Positions 1 through 10,205 of a stretch of DNA of 64,000 bases are shown piece by piece. This DNA comes from Leptobrachium leishanense (lineage: Eukaryota; Chordata; Amphibia; Anura; Megophryidae). Position 1 is the first letter of the stretch, and each line of letters starts with the position of its first letter. The notes under the pieces were generated by a model. The model worked only from the letters and a program-made list of their open reading frames with translations. It was not told the origin of the DNA and ran no database searches. A program made the position numbers and the translations under genes. Location of the stretch: contig CM019067.1 of NCBI GenBank assembly GCA_009667805.1, positions 243,199,721 through 243,263,720 of the forward strand, given 5' to 3'.

Positions 1-161
1 AGCAGAAAAAAATCTAACCTCTCATATGCAGAAAGAATGACCCTAAACAATCTCTCCAACAACCAGGGTTTTTTTTGAGCCGGTATGCGCCGGTAAGGTG
101 TACTGGCACCTCTCGGCGCGTACCGGCACCTCTTGACAGGGCCTAATTTGTTACCGCGGGA

Positions 162-430
162 TGCAATGCTGCCCAGTTGTTACGCCACTGCTCCCCGGCT
201 GTCAGTGGAGGTGCCCCATGCCCAGCCAGCTGCTCGCAGAGACTGCGGAGTGCTAACCTGGCAGCGGCGCGCTCCTTCCCCTCTGCCAGCACTGCCCCCA
301 ATGCTTTCAAGTCGTCGGCCCTGCTGATTAGGTCCCGCGGCAGCCAAGCGAGCAGCTGGCCTGGCTGGGCATGGGGCACCTCCGCTGACAGCCGGGGAGC
401 ACTGGCGTAACAACTGGGTGGCAGTGCAGG
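162..430. repeat. GC-rich foldback (long inverted repeat)
   Basis: The left arm (about 162-236) and right arm (about 348-430) are near-perfect reverse complements: the stretch around CCCAGTTGTTACGCCA on the left returns inverted around TGGCGTAACAACTGGG on the right. The loop of about 110 bp is also GC-rich. Several overlapping reading frames run through it on both strands, but none resembles a known protein, so I read it as a foldback or degraded DNA element. Confidence 0.65.
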
Positions 431-742
431 TGTTCTGGGCCCAGCCAGGGGTGGATTCAGGAGGGGGGCAACGGGGCAATTGCCCCCACCCCACGAGAAA
501 ATCACCGCCACCGGCGTTCTCTTTCCCTGCGAGGCGAGCAGCCGCTGACATGCAGCTTGGGCGCTCACCCCAGGGTTGAGAACCACCTGACCAGCGCGTA
601 ATCTCACGAGAACAAGGCTGCGTGGCTGGTTGGGTGGTTCCCGGTGAGTGGCCAAGCTGTGTCATGCCAGTGGCTGCTTGCCTCATGGGGAAAGCGAACA
701 CTGGCGGAGTCTGGGGCTTGAGGAGGTGCGATCTGGGTGCTA
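431..742. other. Unassigned GC-rich sequence
   Basis: No gene, RNA gene or clear repeat unit is visible. The sequence is GC-rich like the foldback to its left and leads into a minisatellite, so it probably belongs to the same old repeat block. Confidence 0.4.
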
Positions 743-987
743 ATATACCCATGTTGTGAGATGGGGCAAATATACCCATGTTGTGAGCTGGGGGCAAATA
801 TACCCTTGTTGTGAGCTGGGGCAAATATACCCATGTGAGCTGGGGCAAAAATATCCATGTTGTGAGCTGGGGGGAAAATCTATCCATATGTGAGCTGGGG
901 CAAATATGTCCATGTTGTGAGCTGGGGGGAAATATACCCATGTTGTGAGCTGGGGCAAATATACCCATGTTGTGAGCTGGGGCAGTG
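743..987. repeat. 27-bp minisatellite (GCTGGGGCAAATATACCCAT core)
   Basis: About nine tandem copies of a unit near 27 bp, built on GCTGGGGCAAATATACCCAT followed by GTTGTGA, with small length changes in the G run and in the GTTGTGA part. Related arrays lie at 2836-2995 and, in a shorter and inverted form, at 11566-11980. Long minus-strand reading frames across it are by-products of a stop-free repeat. Confidence 0.85.
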
Positions 988-1131
988 CTGTATCTTGGCC
1001 TAGGCCAACAAGGCCTAGGCAGCAGTTTCCAGTGGGGCGGCAAAAACAGCAGCTACTGTGTGTCAGTCTGGCCAGGAGACCCGGGCCCTGGCATTCCACC
1101 AGTGGAGGGGGGCCCAGGCAGCGGTGGATTG

Positions 1132-1213
1132 TTAACCCTTTAAGGACCCCTAGGGTCTTTAAAGTCAATGCATTTATGACGGAACAGTTCTGTCATTCGT
1201 CCTTAAGGGTTAA
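1132..1213. mobile_element. piggyBac-like MITE
   Basis: An element of about 74 bp flanked by TTAA on both sides (1132-1135 and 1210-1213). Its ends are inverted: CCCTTTAAGGAC on the left and GTCCTTAAGGG on the right. A TTAA target with CCC...GGG ends is the piggyBac pattern. It is too short to code. A single similar end (TCCTTAAAGGGTTAA) occurs near 3721-3735. Confidence 0.6.
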
Positions 1214-1454
1214 TTAGGCAGCAGAGGCCTTGTTATCTTTTGTCTGGCTATCCATCATGAGTCTGACACTTCCTGGTGTCTCATAGCAGGGTCTGGTCAG
1301 CTTATTAACCCCTTCAGTTAAATGGAGAGAGTTTTTCATTCTTACTAAAAACATTTTGTTAAAAGTCCATTAATGAAAAAACTTCATTAAAAAAAGGGTT
1401 ATAAAAGAAGGGGGAGAGGGCTATTAAACTACATCTTAATTAATACTCCACCTT

Positions 1455-1596
1455 ATAACAGTTACAAGCATTTATAAAGCATTTTATAAAATTCCTTAGC
1501 GCTGTACAATGGGAGAGACAGAATAACAAATATACATACATGTTACACACACTGAACAGAAGGAGGAAGGACCCTGCTCGAGAGCTTACAATCTAA
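1455..1596 (-). mobile_element. LINE 3' end (L2/CR1-type), left part
   Basis: Read on the minus strand this contains TTAGATTGTAAGCTCTCGAG, then a GGTCC run, then ATTGTACAGCGCTAAGGAAT. The same order appears on the plus strand at 6070-6235 and 63945-64000, and inverted at 40238-40350. It is a LINE 3' tail, because the 61.9-64.0 kb copy is preceded by reverse-transcriptase C-terminal motifs. The copy continues at 2047-2085 beyond the inserted Harbinger-like element. Confidence 0.65.
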
Positions 1597-2043
1597 GGCT
1601 GGGGTCAGATGAGCGTAGTGTTCACGTCCGTGATTGTGCCTAAAAGTACGTCCGTGATAGCATGACAGAAAGCCCATTGGAGCCCCACACACGAAGTACG
1701 TCCGCACTGAACTGCGGACGCACAACGGCCGCGGCCCACGGACGCAAGGCAGGCAAGAACGTACAACCCCTAGAACGGCCGCACAAAGTGCGCTGCATCC
1801 GCAACGTCCGCATAGCTTTGTGTGTGAGTGATGGAACGTGGTCAGACGGACTGCATTTATACGTCCAGCATTTTTCACAGACAAAATGGTTTTGCTTTTT
1901 ATTTTATTTTCCCGCCTACATCCGTCAAAATATACATCAGTAAATAAACGGACTGTGTGGCCACTACTGCGTCTTCCGTACTGACGTATGTCCGTGTGCA
2001 CGGACGTACAGTCCGTAGAAATCACGCTCGTCTGACCCTAGCC
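1597..2043. mobile_element. Non-autonomous PIF/Harbinger-like element
   Basis: Termini are GGCTGGGGTCAGATGA and its near inverse TCGTCTGACCCTAGCC, flanked by TAA on both sides (1594-1596 and 2044-2046). A 3-bp TWA target duplication is the PIF/Harbinger signature. The interior is rich in ACGTCCG-like CpG motifs and codes for nothing recognisable. The insertion splits a LINE tail whose uninterrupted form is seen at 6080-6120. A second copy is at 56258-56656. Confidence 0.7.
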
Positions 2044-2236
2044 TAAGAGGAGAGGGGTGACACACTAGATGAGGTAACATAACACAAGAGAAATCTATAT
2101 GAGGACTCATAAGCCGTTCTTTAAAAATACTTCCAAATTGTATGGGCATTTTAAGAGTGCAAAAAATAACTGTATACGACATGTGTCTCCAGCACTATCC
2201 AAAAATTGCTGGTTTCAAAACCTAATAATACTATAA

Positions 2237-2324
2237 CCTATCGCCTAGTATCCTATTATATTAATATTACAATAGCATTAAATTCCACAGCTAATAGATA
2301 TATAATAGGGATACTAGGCGATAG
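2237..2324. repeat. Short palindromic element
   Basis: An imperfect hairpin of about 88 bp: CTATCGCCTAGTATCC on the left pairs with GGATACTAGGCGATAG on the right, with an AT-rich loop. It looks like a small MITE, but no target duplication is certain. Confidence 0.55.
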
Positions 2325-2835
2325 TGCAGGAGACCTGTATACAGGTATTTTTGCAAAAAGTTTGTAGTAAAAATGCAAAATTCTCTCACACGGAGGAGGG
2401 TGCGGGGGACCCTTCATGGATTCTTGCACCGGGGCCCTGAGGTTTCTAGTTACACCTCTTCTATAAAAGCAAGCAGCAGCCAGGCTGCTGGCATACTGCA
2501 CTACTTGCCCAACGATTGTAAAGCTGCTAGGGGAGAGACGAAGCTCCCAGACTCCCTGTATTGTGTCCTCTCTGTATATTATTATGTATAATACAGAAGT
2601 CATCAGTAAATTTGGAGGGGACCCAAAGGTTTCCTAAACTTGTTGGCAGGCTGTACTGTACTGCACTGTAAGTGGATGATGGCCACTGCATTACAGCAAC
2701 AGCCATCTTTAAAACCAGAAAGTGTCTGGCTGTTTAAACCGGAGGTGTGGCCTTGAAAGGAAGGAGTGTGTCCAATTTAATTTAGGGGGTGCACCAGTTT
2801 AGTCAGGCCTAGGGCAGCACAAAACCTAAATACAC
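2325..2835. other. Unassigned sequence
   Basis: No gene or repeat unit recognised. The open frames here lack known motifs. The segment ends where the second block of the 27-bp minisatellite starts. Confidence 0.4.
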
Positions 2836-2995
2836 CACTGGCTGGGGGCAAATATACCCATGTTGTGGGCTGGGGGCAAATATACCCATGTTGTGAGCTG
2901 GGGCAAATATACCCATGTTGTGAGCTGGGGGGCAAATATACCCATGTTGTGAGCTGGGGCAAATATATCCATGTTGTGAGCTGGGGCAAATATTG
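2836..2995. repeat. 27-bp minisatellite, second block
   Basis: About six copies of the same GCTGGGGCAAATATACCCAT-based unit as at 743-987, in the same orientation and with the same GTTGTGA spacer. The two blocks are about 1.85 kb apart, which suggests that both descend from one older array. Confidence 0.85.
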
Positions 2996-3235
2996 CGGGG
3001 AATAAATTGATATTGGGGAAGAAATTAATTATGGAGGAGAAATTAATTGATATTGGGGGAATAAATTGATATTGGGGGAGAAATTTATTGATATTGGGGG
3101 GAATAAATTGATATTGGGGAGGAATTAATTGATATTGGGGGAATAAATTGATATGCTGGGGGAGAAAGTAATTGGTATTCTGGGGGAGAAATTAATTGGT
3201 ATGTTGGGGGAGAAATGTATTTGGTAGCATTGGCG
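2996..3235. repeat. AT-rich minisatellite (about 20-30 bp unit)
   Basis: Degenerate tandem copies of a unit around AAATTAATTGATATTGGGGG, alternating with a shorter AATAAATTGATATTGGGGG form. It follows directly on the 27-bp array. Confidence 0.75.
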
Positions 3236-3261
3236 TAGGCGTTGAATAAATTGATATTGGT

Positions 3262-3480
3262 ACATTACTGTGAGTTTTATTACTGTGGAGCTCTGACACC
3301 CTCATACATACTGCACATTACTGTGGAGCTCTGACACTCTCATACACACTGCACATTACTGTGGAGCTCTGGCACCTTCATACACACTACACATTACTGT
3401 GGAGCTCTGCCACCCTCATACACACTGCACATTACTGTGGAGCTCTGACACCCTCATACACACTGCACATTACTGTGAGT
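3262..3480. repeat. 38-bp minisatellite
   Basis: Units start with ACATTACTGTGGAGCTCTG at 3315, 3353, 3391 and 3429, an exact 38-bp period, with partial or variant units at 3262 and 3467. This is the third tandem repeat of a different unit within 650 bp. Confidence 0.9.
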
Positions 3481-3779
3481 TTTAGTGCTACATACCCCCG
3501 GGTGATATATGGCTATGTTTGTGAATGTCCGGCTTGGCTGTAATGCATGTATTTGTCTTTAAACAGGCTGCTGTGCATAAATGTCTGCATCTGTGTTCTT
3601 GTCGCAGTCCGGCGTTGCCCCCTTGCCCTGCACCCAAAAGGCTGTTATTGCTCCTAGAATCGCCACATTATCTGCTGCCTGCACTTCACAAAGTAAGAAT
3701 GACTTGTAAAATTGCCTCTGTCCTTAAAGGGTTAATAAAGGAGTATTTATTAGGACACAAAAAATAGTCATAATAATCA
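3481..3779. other. Unassigned sequence
   Basis: No gene recognised. It runs from the 38-bp array to the first Penelope-like protein motif. One piggyBac-like half end (TCCTTAAAGGGTTAA) is near 3721-3735. Confidence 0.35.
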
Positions 3780-4238
3780 CCGTTTTTCCCTGGCCGTGAG
3801 AGTACCCCCATCTATTTGTTTTTAAAAAAGCACTGCCAACAACTATATAGTATCATAATCAAGCCAGCTGGCAAGGGTGGATCAGTAGTTATCATTAACA
3901 TCCAGGACTACATTCCAGACGGTGACAGACAACTGTCTGATGAAAACTATTACCAGACATTGATTCAAGACCCCACAACTGTATACAAAACCCAACTTTT
4001 TTAACTCATCCGGTCCTTCCCCAAACATCTAAAGCAGGGGAACTTTTTACATGCAGCCCTGTAATCCACAAGCCCGGGAACCCATTATCACAGGTATGGA
4101 CACACTTACTGAAGATATTTTTGACTTTATAGAGGGTATGCTGAAACCCTTAGTAACCTACACTGCAAGCTATATACAGGACACTACAGACTTTCTCAAC
4201 AAACTCAGAGAAATCCAGACACTACTGGCAAACACTAT
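3780..4238 (+). pseudogene. Penelope-like element RT relic, 5' part
   Basis: Conceptual translation shows IIIKPAGKGGSVVI, then an RQLSDENYYQ segment, and after a stop and frame change PIITGMDTLTEDIFDF and YIQDTTDFLNKL. The motif order 'KPADKGG...RQLSD..YY...TDFLNKL' is typical of the region before the reverse-transcriptase core in Penelope-like elements. The frame has stops and a shift, so this is a dead copy. It is interrupted at 4239 by a DNA element and resumes at 4953. The start is approximate. No membrane segment or signal peptide is expected or seen. Confidence 0.65.
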
Positions 4239-4949
4239 GGGCCATATTACAATCTTGTTGATAACTCTAGCGCCGGCATTGTTAAGTGTTAACACGCGCA
4301 TTAAAAAAATTGCGCTCAATTCCGTATTACATTAACGCTACAACCACGCGCAATCGTCTACCGCATGTGAACCTGCGCGAACCATGCGCAAGCTTACTGT
4401 ACTTCACGCGTCCTATACTTAACATTATGAGCGCAAGCGCAAATGTGCGCTACGATTAACGTGGTATCACAATCTATTAGCGCAAATTACCGCATGGGCG
4501 TTTAAAGGAAAATCTTTGCGAATATGAAAAGCTGGTGCTAATGGCATATCTGAACAACCTGGCTAACCCAAAATAAAAAACAGCCCATAAAAAGGCATGC
4601 AGCAACAATATAATGGATGATGGCAGGTGTGTGTGTATTATTACTGTAGCATATGTGCTCATTTTGCATCATAGACGCAGAACCCGTCTCCGATGGCTCT
4701 GGCAGACGCAATTCAGTTGTGTTTGATAGGTGTGTTTCTTCATTTCGATTGGCTGAATGGGTGCAAAAAACTGTGCATGCAAAGATTTTTGCACGAGACG
4801 GCACTGCGCCAGCATTTGTGCACGTCCTGTTTGCGCACGCAATTGATCGGCGGATGAAAAAAAGCCTCGAGGATTGTAATTCCAGCGGTGATTTGTGCGC
4901 ACAAAAGTTTAACGCTTTGCGCGAGGGTTTTTGCGCGAGAATATAGCCC
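4239..4949. mobile_element. GGGC-ended DNA element inserted in the Penelope relic
   Basis: Ends are GGGCCATATTAC on the left and GAATATAGCCC on the right, flanked by TAT (4236-4238 and 4950-4952). Removing the element and one TAT copy makes the Penelope reading frame continuous, which supports a real insertion with a 3-bp target duplication, as in PIF/Harbinger elements. The interior is rich in GCGCA/TGCGC words and shares CGCAAGCTTACTGTACTT with the copy near 36760. Reading frames inside it resemble nothing known. Confidence 0.65.
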
Positions 4950-4952
4950 TAT

Positions 4953-5108
4953 ATTGGTTACTATGGATGTAGAATCCCTGTGTAGTAACGTCCCACATAA
5001 ACATGGAATCAAGGCTTGTCTCAAATTTCTCTCCTCCCACAAAACGATGCATAAATATGATGGTGAAATAATCACCAAGCTTACTGATTTCTATACTCAC
5101 ACACAAGG
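4953..5108 (+). pseudogene. Penelope-like element RT relic, core motif part
   Basis: Translation gives ILVTMDVESL, then CSNVPH and GIKACLKFL, close to the 'TxDVxSLYTNIPH..G..A...FL' reverse-transcriptase motif of Penelope-like elements, whose aspartate is catalytic. It continues the frame broken at 4238. It stops abruptly at about 5108, where 34-bp tandem repeats start, so the later RT motifs and the endonuclease are missing from this copy. Confidence 0.65.
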
Positions 5109-5320
5109 GTCAGTTTAGGGGCTTCCTTTTTATTAACCCTGTCAGTTTAAAAGGGCTCCTACCTTATTAACCCTGTCAATTTAAAAGAACTTCCTCCTAC
5201 TTAACCCTGTCAATTCAAAGGAGCTTCCTCCTAATTAACCCTGTAAATTTAAAGGGACTTCCTCTAAATTAACAGTGTTAGTTTAGGGGGGCTTTCTCTT
5301 TATTAGCCCTGGCATATTTT
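5109..5320. repeat. 34-bp minisatellite phased on TTAACCCTGT
   Basis: TTAACCCTGT-type unit starts fall at 5133, 5167, 5201, 5235 and 5269 (the last degenerate), an exact 34-bp spacing. Each unit continues as a CAATTTAAAGG-like stretch and a TTCCTCCT-like tail. Partial units flank the block. Confidence 0.85.
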
Positions 5321-5828
5321 GAGGAGTGGGAGCTAACTCCTTCTTATTATAAACCATACTCTTGATCACTCAGATATGTTTTAGCATTTTTTTATTTGTA
5401 CTGTGCTGTTAAAAATGTGACATTTTAATTTGGGGTTAATTAATGTTGTTCCCAGCCCTGAAATGGTTAAAGTTAGCAGTGCAGAGTTCTCCGAGTTCTT
5501 ACCCCCCCCAAACCTGGAGGAGGAACAGTGGCATATAACTTCTCGTCATGCTTCTGTTTCAGGCTGCTTTCAGTGATATGCAGATAATCTTTCACTGTGA
5601 AGAATGCTGGAGTGGATGGCGTTCTCAATGCAACATTTGATTACGGCATCTCAATGCTGCACTGAAAGTCAGGATGCAGGGGCTGTCAGGGCAGTCACTG
5701 TCCAGTTTGAGTAATGTGTACGGGTGGCAGGGGATCTGAAAACCAGACACATGACTCAAAACCCTTACTGTTCAGGAGAAACCCGGATGGGTGGCAACCC
5801 TAATAGCAGAGGAAAATGAGGGGGCTTG
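5321..5828. other. Unassigned sequence
   Basis: No gene, RNA or clear repeat seen. Moderately AT-rich on the left and mixed on the right. Confidence 0.35.
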
Positions 5829-5995
5829 GGAGGGTGACAGAGAGCACACTGGGGGCTAGGAAGGGTGACATAGGGCACACAGGGATTTGAGAGGGGTGAT
5901 GTAGGGTACACTGGGGGCTATTAAAAGTGACATAGGGGTGGTGACATAGGACACACTAGGGGCTGGAGAGGGTGGCATAGGAAACCCTGGGGCTA
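5829..5995. repeat. Degenerate minisatellite (GGGTGACATAGGGCACACTG)
   Basis: Four to five diverged copies of a unit around GGGTGACATAGGGCACACTG followed by GGGGCTA, roughly 40-45 bp each. Confidence 0.65.
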
Positions 5996-6004
5996 TGGAT
6001 GTAC

Positions 6005-6235
6005 ATTTCTTACGCCATCTTCCCCACAGCCCACATGCATCCCACTACTTCACATACTCAGCTTTTACCCTCATCTAGTGTGTCACCCCTCTCCTCTTAG
6101 ATTGTAAGTTCTCGAGCAGGGTCCTCTCTCCTACTGTTCTGTGTGTTTAACTTGTATGTGTATTTGTTACTCTGTCTCACCCATTGTCCGGCGCTACAGA
6201 ACTTGTTAGTGCTTTATAAATACTTGTAACTGTAA
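6005..6235 (+). mobile_element. LINE 3' end (L2/CR1-type)
   Basis: Contains CACCCCTCTCCTCTTAGATT, TTCTCGAGCAGGGTCC, CTACTGTTCTGTGTG and a CATTGTCCGGCGCTACAGAA end, followed by GCTTTATAAATACTTGTAA. The same tail ends the LINE that runs off the right edge of the window. This uninterrupted copy shows the target sequence before the Harbinger-like insertion at 1597. Confidence 0.65.
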
Positions 6236-6346
6236 ATGTCATATTTGCTTATTTCATACTGAAATGGATAGGAATTGACTATTTTTAAGTCGGAAATATT
6301 TTAAGTGTTGACCAGTGTTATTTTTGGGGTAATTGATTGGATAGTA

Positions 6347-6551
6347 AAACAACAAATACAGCGTGCCACACGGATGCAGTTCCCACGGAAATAATTTATT
6401 GAATGTCAGCAGACAAAAAAAGCGACGTTTTGGCCACCAAGGGCCTTAATCATGTCGTTTCGGTGGCCGAAACGTCGCTTTTTTGGCTTGCTGACATTCA
6501 ATAAATTACTTCGGGGAACTGTATCCGTGTGGCATGCTGTATTTGTTGTTT
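6347..6551. repeat. Foldback repeat with GCCGAAACGTCGC motif
   Basis: The left arm (6347-6438) and right arm (6461-6551) are inverted copies of each other, from AAACAACAAATACAGC at one end to GCTGTATTTGTTGTTT at the other. Each arm includes a TTCAATAAATTA stretch and the GGCC(G/A)AAACGTCGCTTTTT motif. That motif with a nearby AATAAA is typical of the 3' ends of frog Penelope-like elements. Confidence 0.75.
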
Positions 6552-7650
6552 CAGTGTGCTTTGGAGGACGGGCGGACCTCTGCGGCAGGGCACCGGAGTA
6601 TCCCGCTGGTCGGTAGAGCTCTCCCATTGTGGTACACATTGTGCTTCTTCATGACTGGATAGTGAGGCATGTGGATTATCAGTGGAGTATTTGGTTGGAT
6701 AGTGTCTGGTGTGTGAGTTAGTAATGCATTTGACGGGGGGAGGGGTGAAGGCAAAATAACCCTTTGCCTTTGTTGGTAAAAGTTCTTGCACCAGCCCTGC
6801 CTATAACGATCAATATATCGTGGCTACAATGGGTTTAACATTGAGTGAATATTACGATTTTCTCGCAGGGATCTATGATATAGCGTAACTGTCGAGTTAT
6901 TAAATCTTTGCTGTGCAATGGGTACATTGTTTTTCTGATCCATAATAATATGAGTTACTGGACTCATAGCAATAGAGAAAATATTCATCCCATATATTAC
7001 CTGCTGATGTTATCTCTCAATTAACATTCATACTTGACTACCTTATTTTGCTATGAAAAAATAAAATGACTTAAGAATACAAAGATATACAAACAGAGGG
7101 TAGATATATATACCAGAGAGAGAGAAAAAAAATTATCCATATAGTTAATTCCAATTATCTTTAAAAAATGGAGAAACTTTTATTTTAAGAAAAATGTCAG
7201 TCCTTTTCGAAAGTCATTAAATAGTTCTGATCAATGTTATACTGCGCTGTTCTTTCGCAAAATAGCCTTTTAGCTCTGATGACAAATTAAGAAAGTATAG
7301 ATTTAGCTTTTGTTTCCAGAAAAATTCAGTGATGTTTTAGATCATACGGTCTGTGAGGTCATGAAAGGTATTTGACTTCATTCTTGTTGAGACTTGACAC
7401 ACAGATGTGCTTACTGAATTCATTGCTATAGTCAAGGCTTAATTTTTGCTGTATCCTGCCAGGACAGGATTCTGGACCTTTTCGGTTTTTGAGTTTCTGT
7501 GTTTTGGTACCTAAATGCATAGATCTGTTACCTTGCATGGTATAAAAACAAAAATTTACAAATTCTATTTCAATCCAGCGTGCAAAAAATGTATGCAAAA
7601 TTCAAATATTTATCATAGACAATCCCAAAATTAGATTGGTGTGATGTCTG
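6552..7650. other. Unassigned AT-rich sequence
   Basis: No gene, RNA gene or repeat family recognised on either strand. Short open frames lack motifs. Confidence 0.35.
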
Positions 7651-7654
7651 TGTT

Positions 7655-8425
7655 TCAGTTTTAAGTGGGACTTCAGGGAAATTTCAGTGTTCCTTCGCTC
7701 GGCGCACTTCGGTGATTCCATTTCCCTCAGTGAATTCACTATTCACCACAGGGTCCCCCAAGTTTACTGAACTTGGAACTCCCAAAGACTGCCAAACAGA
7801 CCGCTGAACGCCAACCAGACCGTCAAACGCCACCGCCGACAAACGCAGCCGAACTGCAGAAGAATAAACAAAATGGAACTCCGCTATTCTTTAAAAGGAG
7901 TTTAAAACAATAAAAGTGCATGAAAATGTGTGGAAATAATAAAAAAACGCCATAAAAAAATGGGAATCAAAAATTTTGCCTTAAAAATCCAGAAAAATAC
8001 CCCGAAAATTCTAAAAAATATTTATATAGAAAGACTTTTTTCTGAAACTGAAAAAAAATAAATGGTTGAATAAAAAAATAAAAATGATAATTTTTTAACA
8101 TTGGATCCTATGGGATTCACCATTTTAAACCTGTCGAATTGAACCACCGAAAATCAGGGCATTTCACTGACATTTCAGGGAATTTCAGCGTTCTCTGAAT
8201 AGATTAAGCATTACTTCTCTATGGGACAATTTCACTATTGCCGAAGATCGCCGGATTGCAGTGACCTGTAGCGAACTGCACTGTATTTTGCTGTCACTTC
8301 ACCAGTATTTGGTGAATTGACAGCTCTTTGACTAGGCGAACTACCACAAAATTGCAACATACTGTGAAATTCACTGTTTGGTGCAATTCGGTGACAAGTT
8401 CGGCGCTCTTTGAATAATCCTTATA
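7655..8425 (-). mobile_element. Degraded member of the CAGGGTTATTCAAAGAG family
   Basis: The right end reads GGCGCTCTTTGAATAATCCT, a mutated form of the CTCTTTGAATAACCCTG terminus at 15291-15307 and 23889-23905. Interior words such as CCTATGGGATTCACC, CAGGGCATTTC and a run of T-rich or A-rich blocks match, inverted, the copy at 23015-23905. The left boundary is approximate and no target duplication was found. Confidence 0.45.
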
Positions 8426-8429
8426 GTCT

Positions 8430-9300
8430 ATCTACTACCAATCTACTGCCAAGTAATTGCAATTTAAAGACATATAACAGAGTGGCATTGCTTCTTTTCT
8501 GTTATATGTCTATAGATATATTCCTCTGTATGTTGATCTCAAATTCCAACCTCCTTCTCAACACTGAACACACACTGTAGAGCTCTATCTCTTGCTGTGA
8601 AGAATAGTGCTAAGGTCTGAAATCTTTTGAAGGAATAGGATTAATCCTTCTGGACAAAAATAAGTAGCATCAGTTGTTGAAATAATCCATTTACCAGACT
8701 GCATATATATATATATATTAAAGTTTTAATTAAAGAGCCCTAGACCGTCCGTTTAATCTGACTTTTATTAAGGAATACAAATTAACAAGTGAAGTTGTAT
8801 TTTCTTGCTAGCTCACTATGTTCCTCATAATTCAGTCCATGCACCAATTTTATTGCATTATTTAGTTCTATTTATTTATTTCTTCAATAACTTTTAAATT
8901 TCTTAAATATTTTTGTATTTCAAAACATGATACAAATGCATATGAGTGAAAAATGTGCACAGCATACAGCATAGCTTTCTCTTCCTCATTTTAAGAGAAA
9001 TTAAATAAATATAATATCTAACTCCAAAGCTTTCAAGATGAATTATAGTTTTTATTTTGCTGTGTTAATTACGATGAGACCTGAAAAGTACACATAACCA
9101 AACTGGGCAAACTGCAAAGCTGTGGAAAACATGACTGTGCACCACTTGTAAATAAATGCCTCCTACTTAGTGGTATACATACACATTCAGCAACCTGGGA
9201 AATATCCAAAACTTTATTTTCCTTTTTAAGGGGGCACCAGGGGACATATAAAACTGGCATTTATTTGAACAAGTAAGTGGGCTTGCAGGCACTAAAAGTG
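8430..9300. other. Unassigned AT-rich sequence
   Basis: Contains a short (TA)n at about 8704-8719. Otherwise no gene or repeat family recognised. Confidence 0.35.
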
Positions 9301-9314
9301 GATAAAAGGGGATT

Positions 9315-9320
9315 TCTTTT

Positions 9321-9351
<31 letters not shown>

Positions 9352-9437
9352 TATATATATATACACAGTAGTATTGAACCAGCCAACTTTCTGCTCAGTG
9401 TAATGATCCAATTTAGTGCCTAGGTGCTAAACTTCAA

Positions 9438-9470
<33 letters not shown>

Positions 9471-9592
9471 ATATATATATATTTGAAGTTTAGCACCTAG
9501 GCACTAAATTGGATCATTACACTGAGCAGAAAGTTGGCTGGTTCAATACTACTGTGTATATATATATATATTATATATATATATATATATAT
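9315..9592. repeat. Near-perfect palindrome centred on (TA)n
   Basis: The arm at 9361-9439 is repeated inverted at 9481-9560 without visible mismatch; for example CAGTAGTATTGAACCAGCC on the left returns as GGCTGGTTCAATACTACTG on the right. The centre and both outer flanks are (TA)n. This can form a large cruciform and is prone to assembly or replication error. Confidence 0.9.
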
Positions 9593-9810
9593 GTTTGAAC
9601 CACATGGAGGCACTCGAGGACTTCAATAAAATTAATAATGCTTATTCAAAGCTCATTAAAAAAATAGACCAACGTTTCGATCCAACACTGGGTCTTAAAA
9701 AAAAAAAACAGTGTTTGGTCGAAACGTCGGTCTATTTTTTTAATGTAGCCTTGAATAAACATTATTATTTTTATTGAAGTCCTGGAGTCCTGGAGTGCCT
9801 CCATGTGGAT

Positions 9811-9812
<2 letters not shown>
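9593..9812. repeat. Foldback repeat with AACGTTTCG / CGAAACGT motif
   Basis: Arms meet at a poly(A) loop near 9697-9708. CCACATGGAGGCACTC on the left pairs with GAGTGCCTCCATGTGG on the right, and GACCAACGTTTCGATCCAAC pairs with the TTGGTCGAAACGTCGGTC side. Both arms carry an oligo-T or oligo-A stretch and a TTCAATAAA/TTGAATAAA word, as in the 6347-6551 foldback. A long (TA)n follows at 9816-9870. Confidence 0.75.
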
Positions 9813-9865
<53 letters not shown>

Positions 9866-10205
9866 ATATAGGGATGAGCATTCGGTACGGATCTGTTCGG
9901 AGTTCGATTCGAGCTGATGGAGGGACCAGAGGGTAAGGAGAATGAACAAGGACAAGTAGCCGGATAGGGTCAGGGTAAGCCGGGTTATCTGAATCAGGTA
10001 TAACATAGGATCAGAGCAGGGTGTAGTGTCTCTCTGTTTGAGAGAATGAGCTTCAATAATGGTGCGAGGAGAGGAGAGGGATTGTGGTCTTTTATTCAGG
10101 TCATGTGAAGGTGTATGTCTGGTGTATTAACTGTTTGAGTGCTGGATTCGGGCATGAGGGCAGCACTCTTCAAGTAGCCGCTAAATGCAGACACAGATCC
10201 TGACA

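Noticed and set aside
143..1043. Minus-strand open frames of 142-287 residues
   Set aside because: They run through the GC-rich foldback and the 27-bp minisatellite. No known domain, no splice or start context.
743..3480. Regular tandem repeats that might suggest a CRISPR array
   Set aside because: Units are contiguous without unique spacers, there are no cas genes, and the context is a vertebrate genome.
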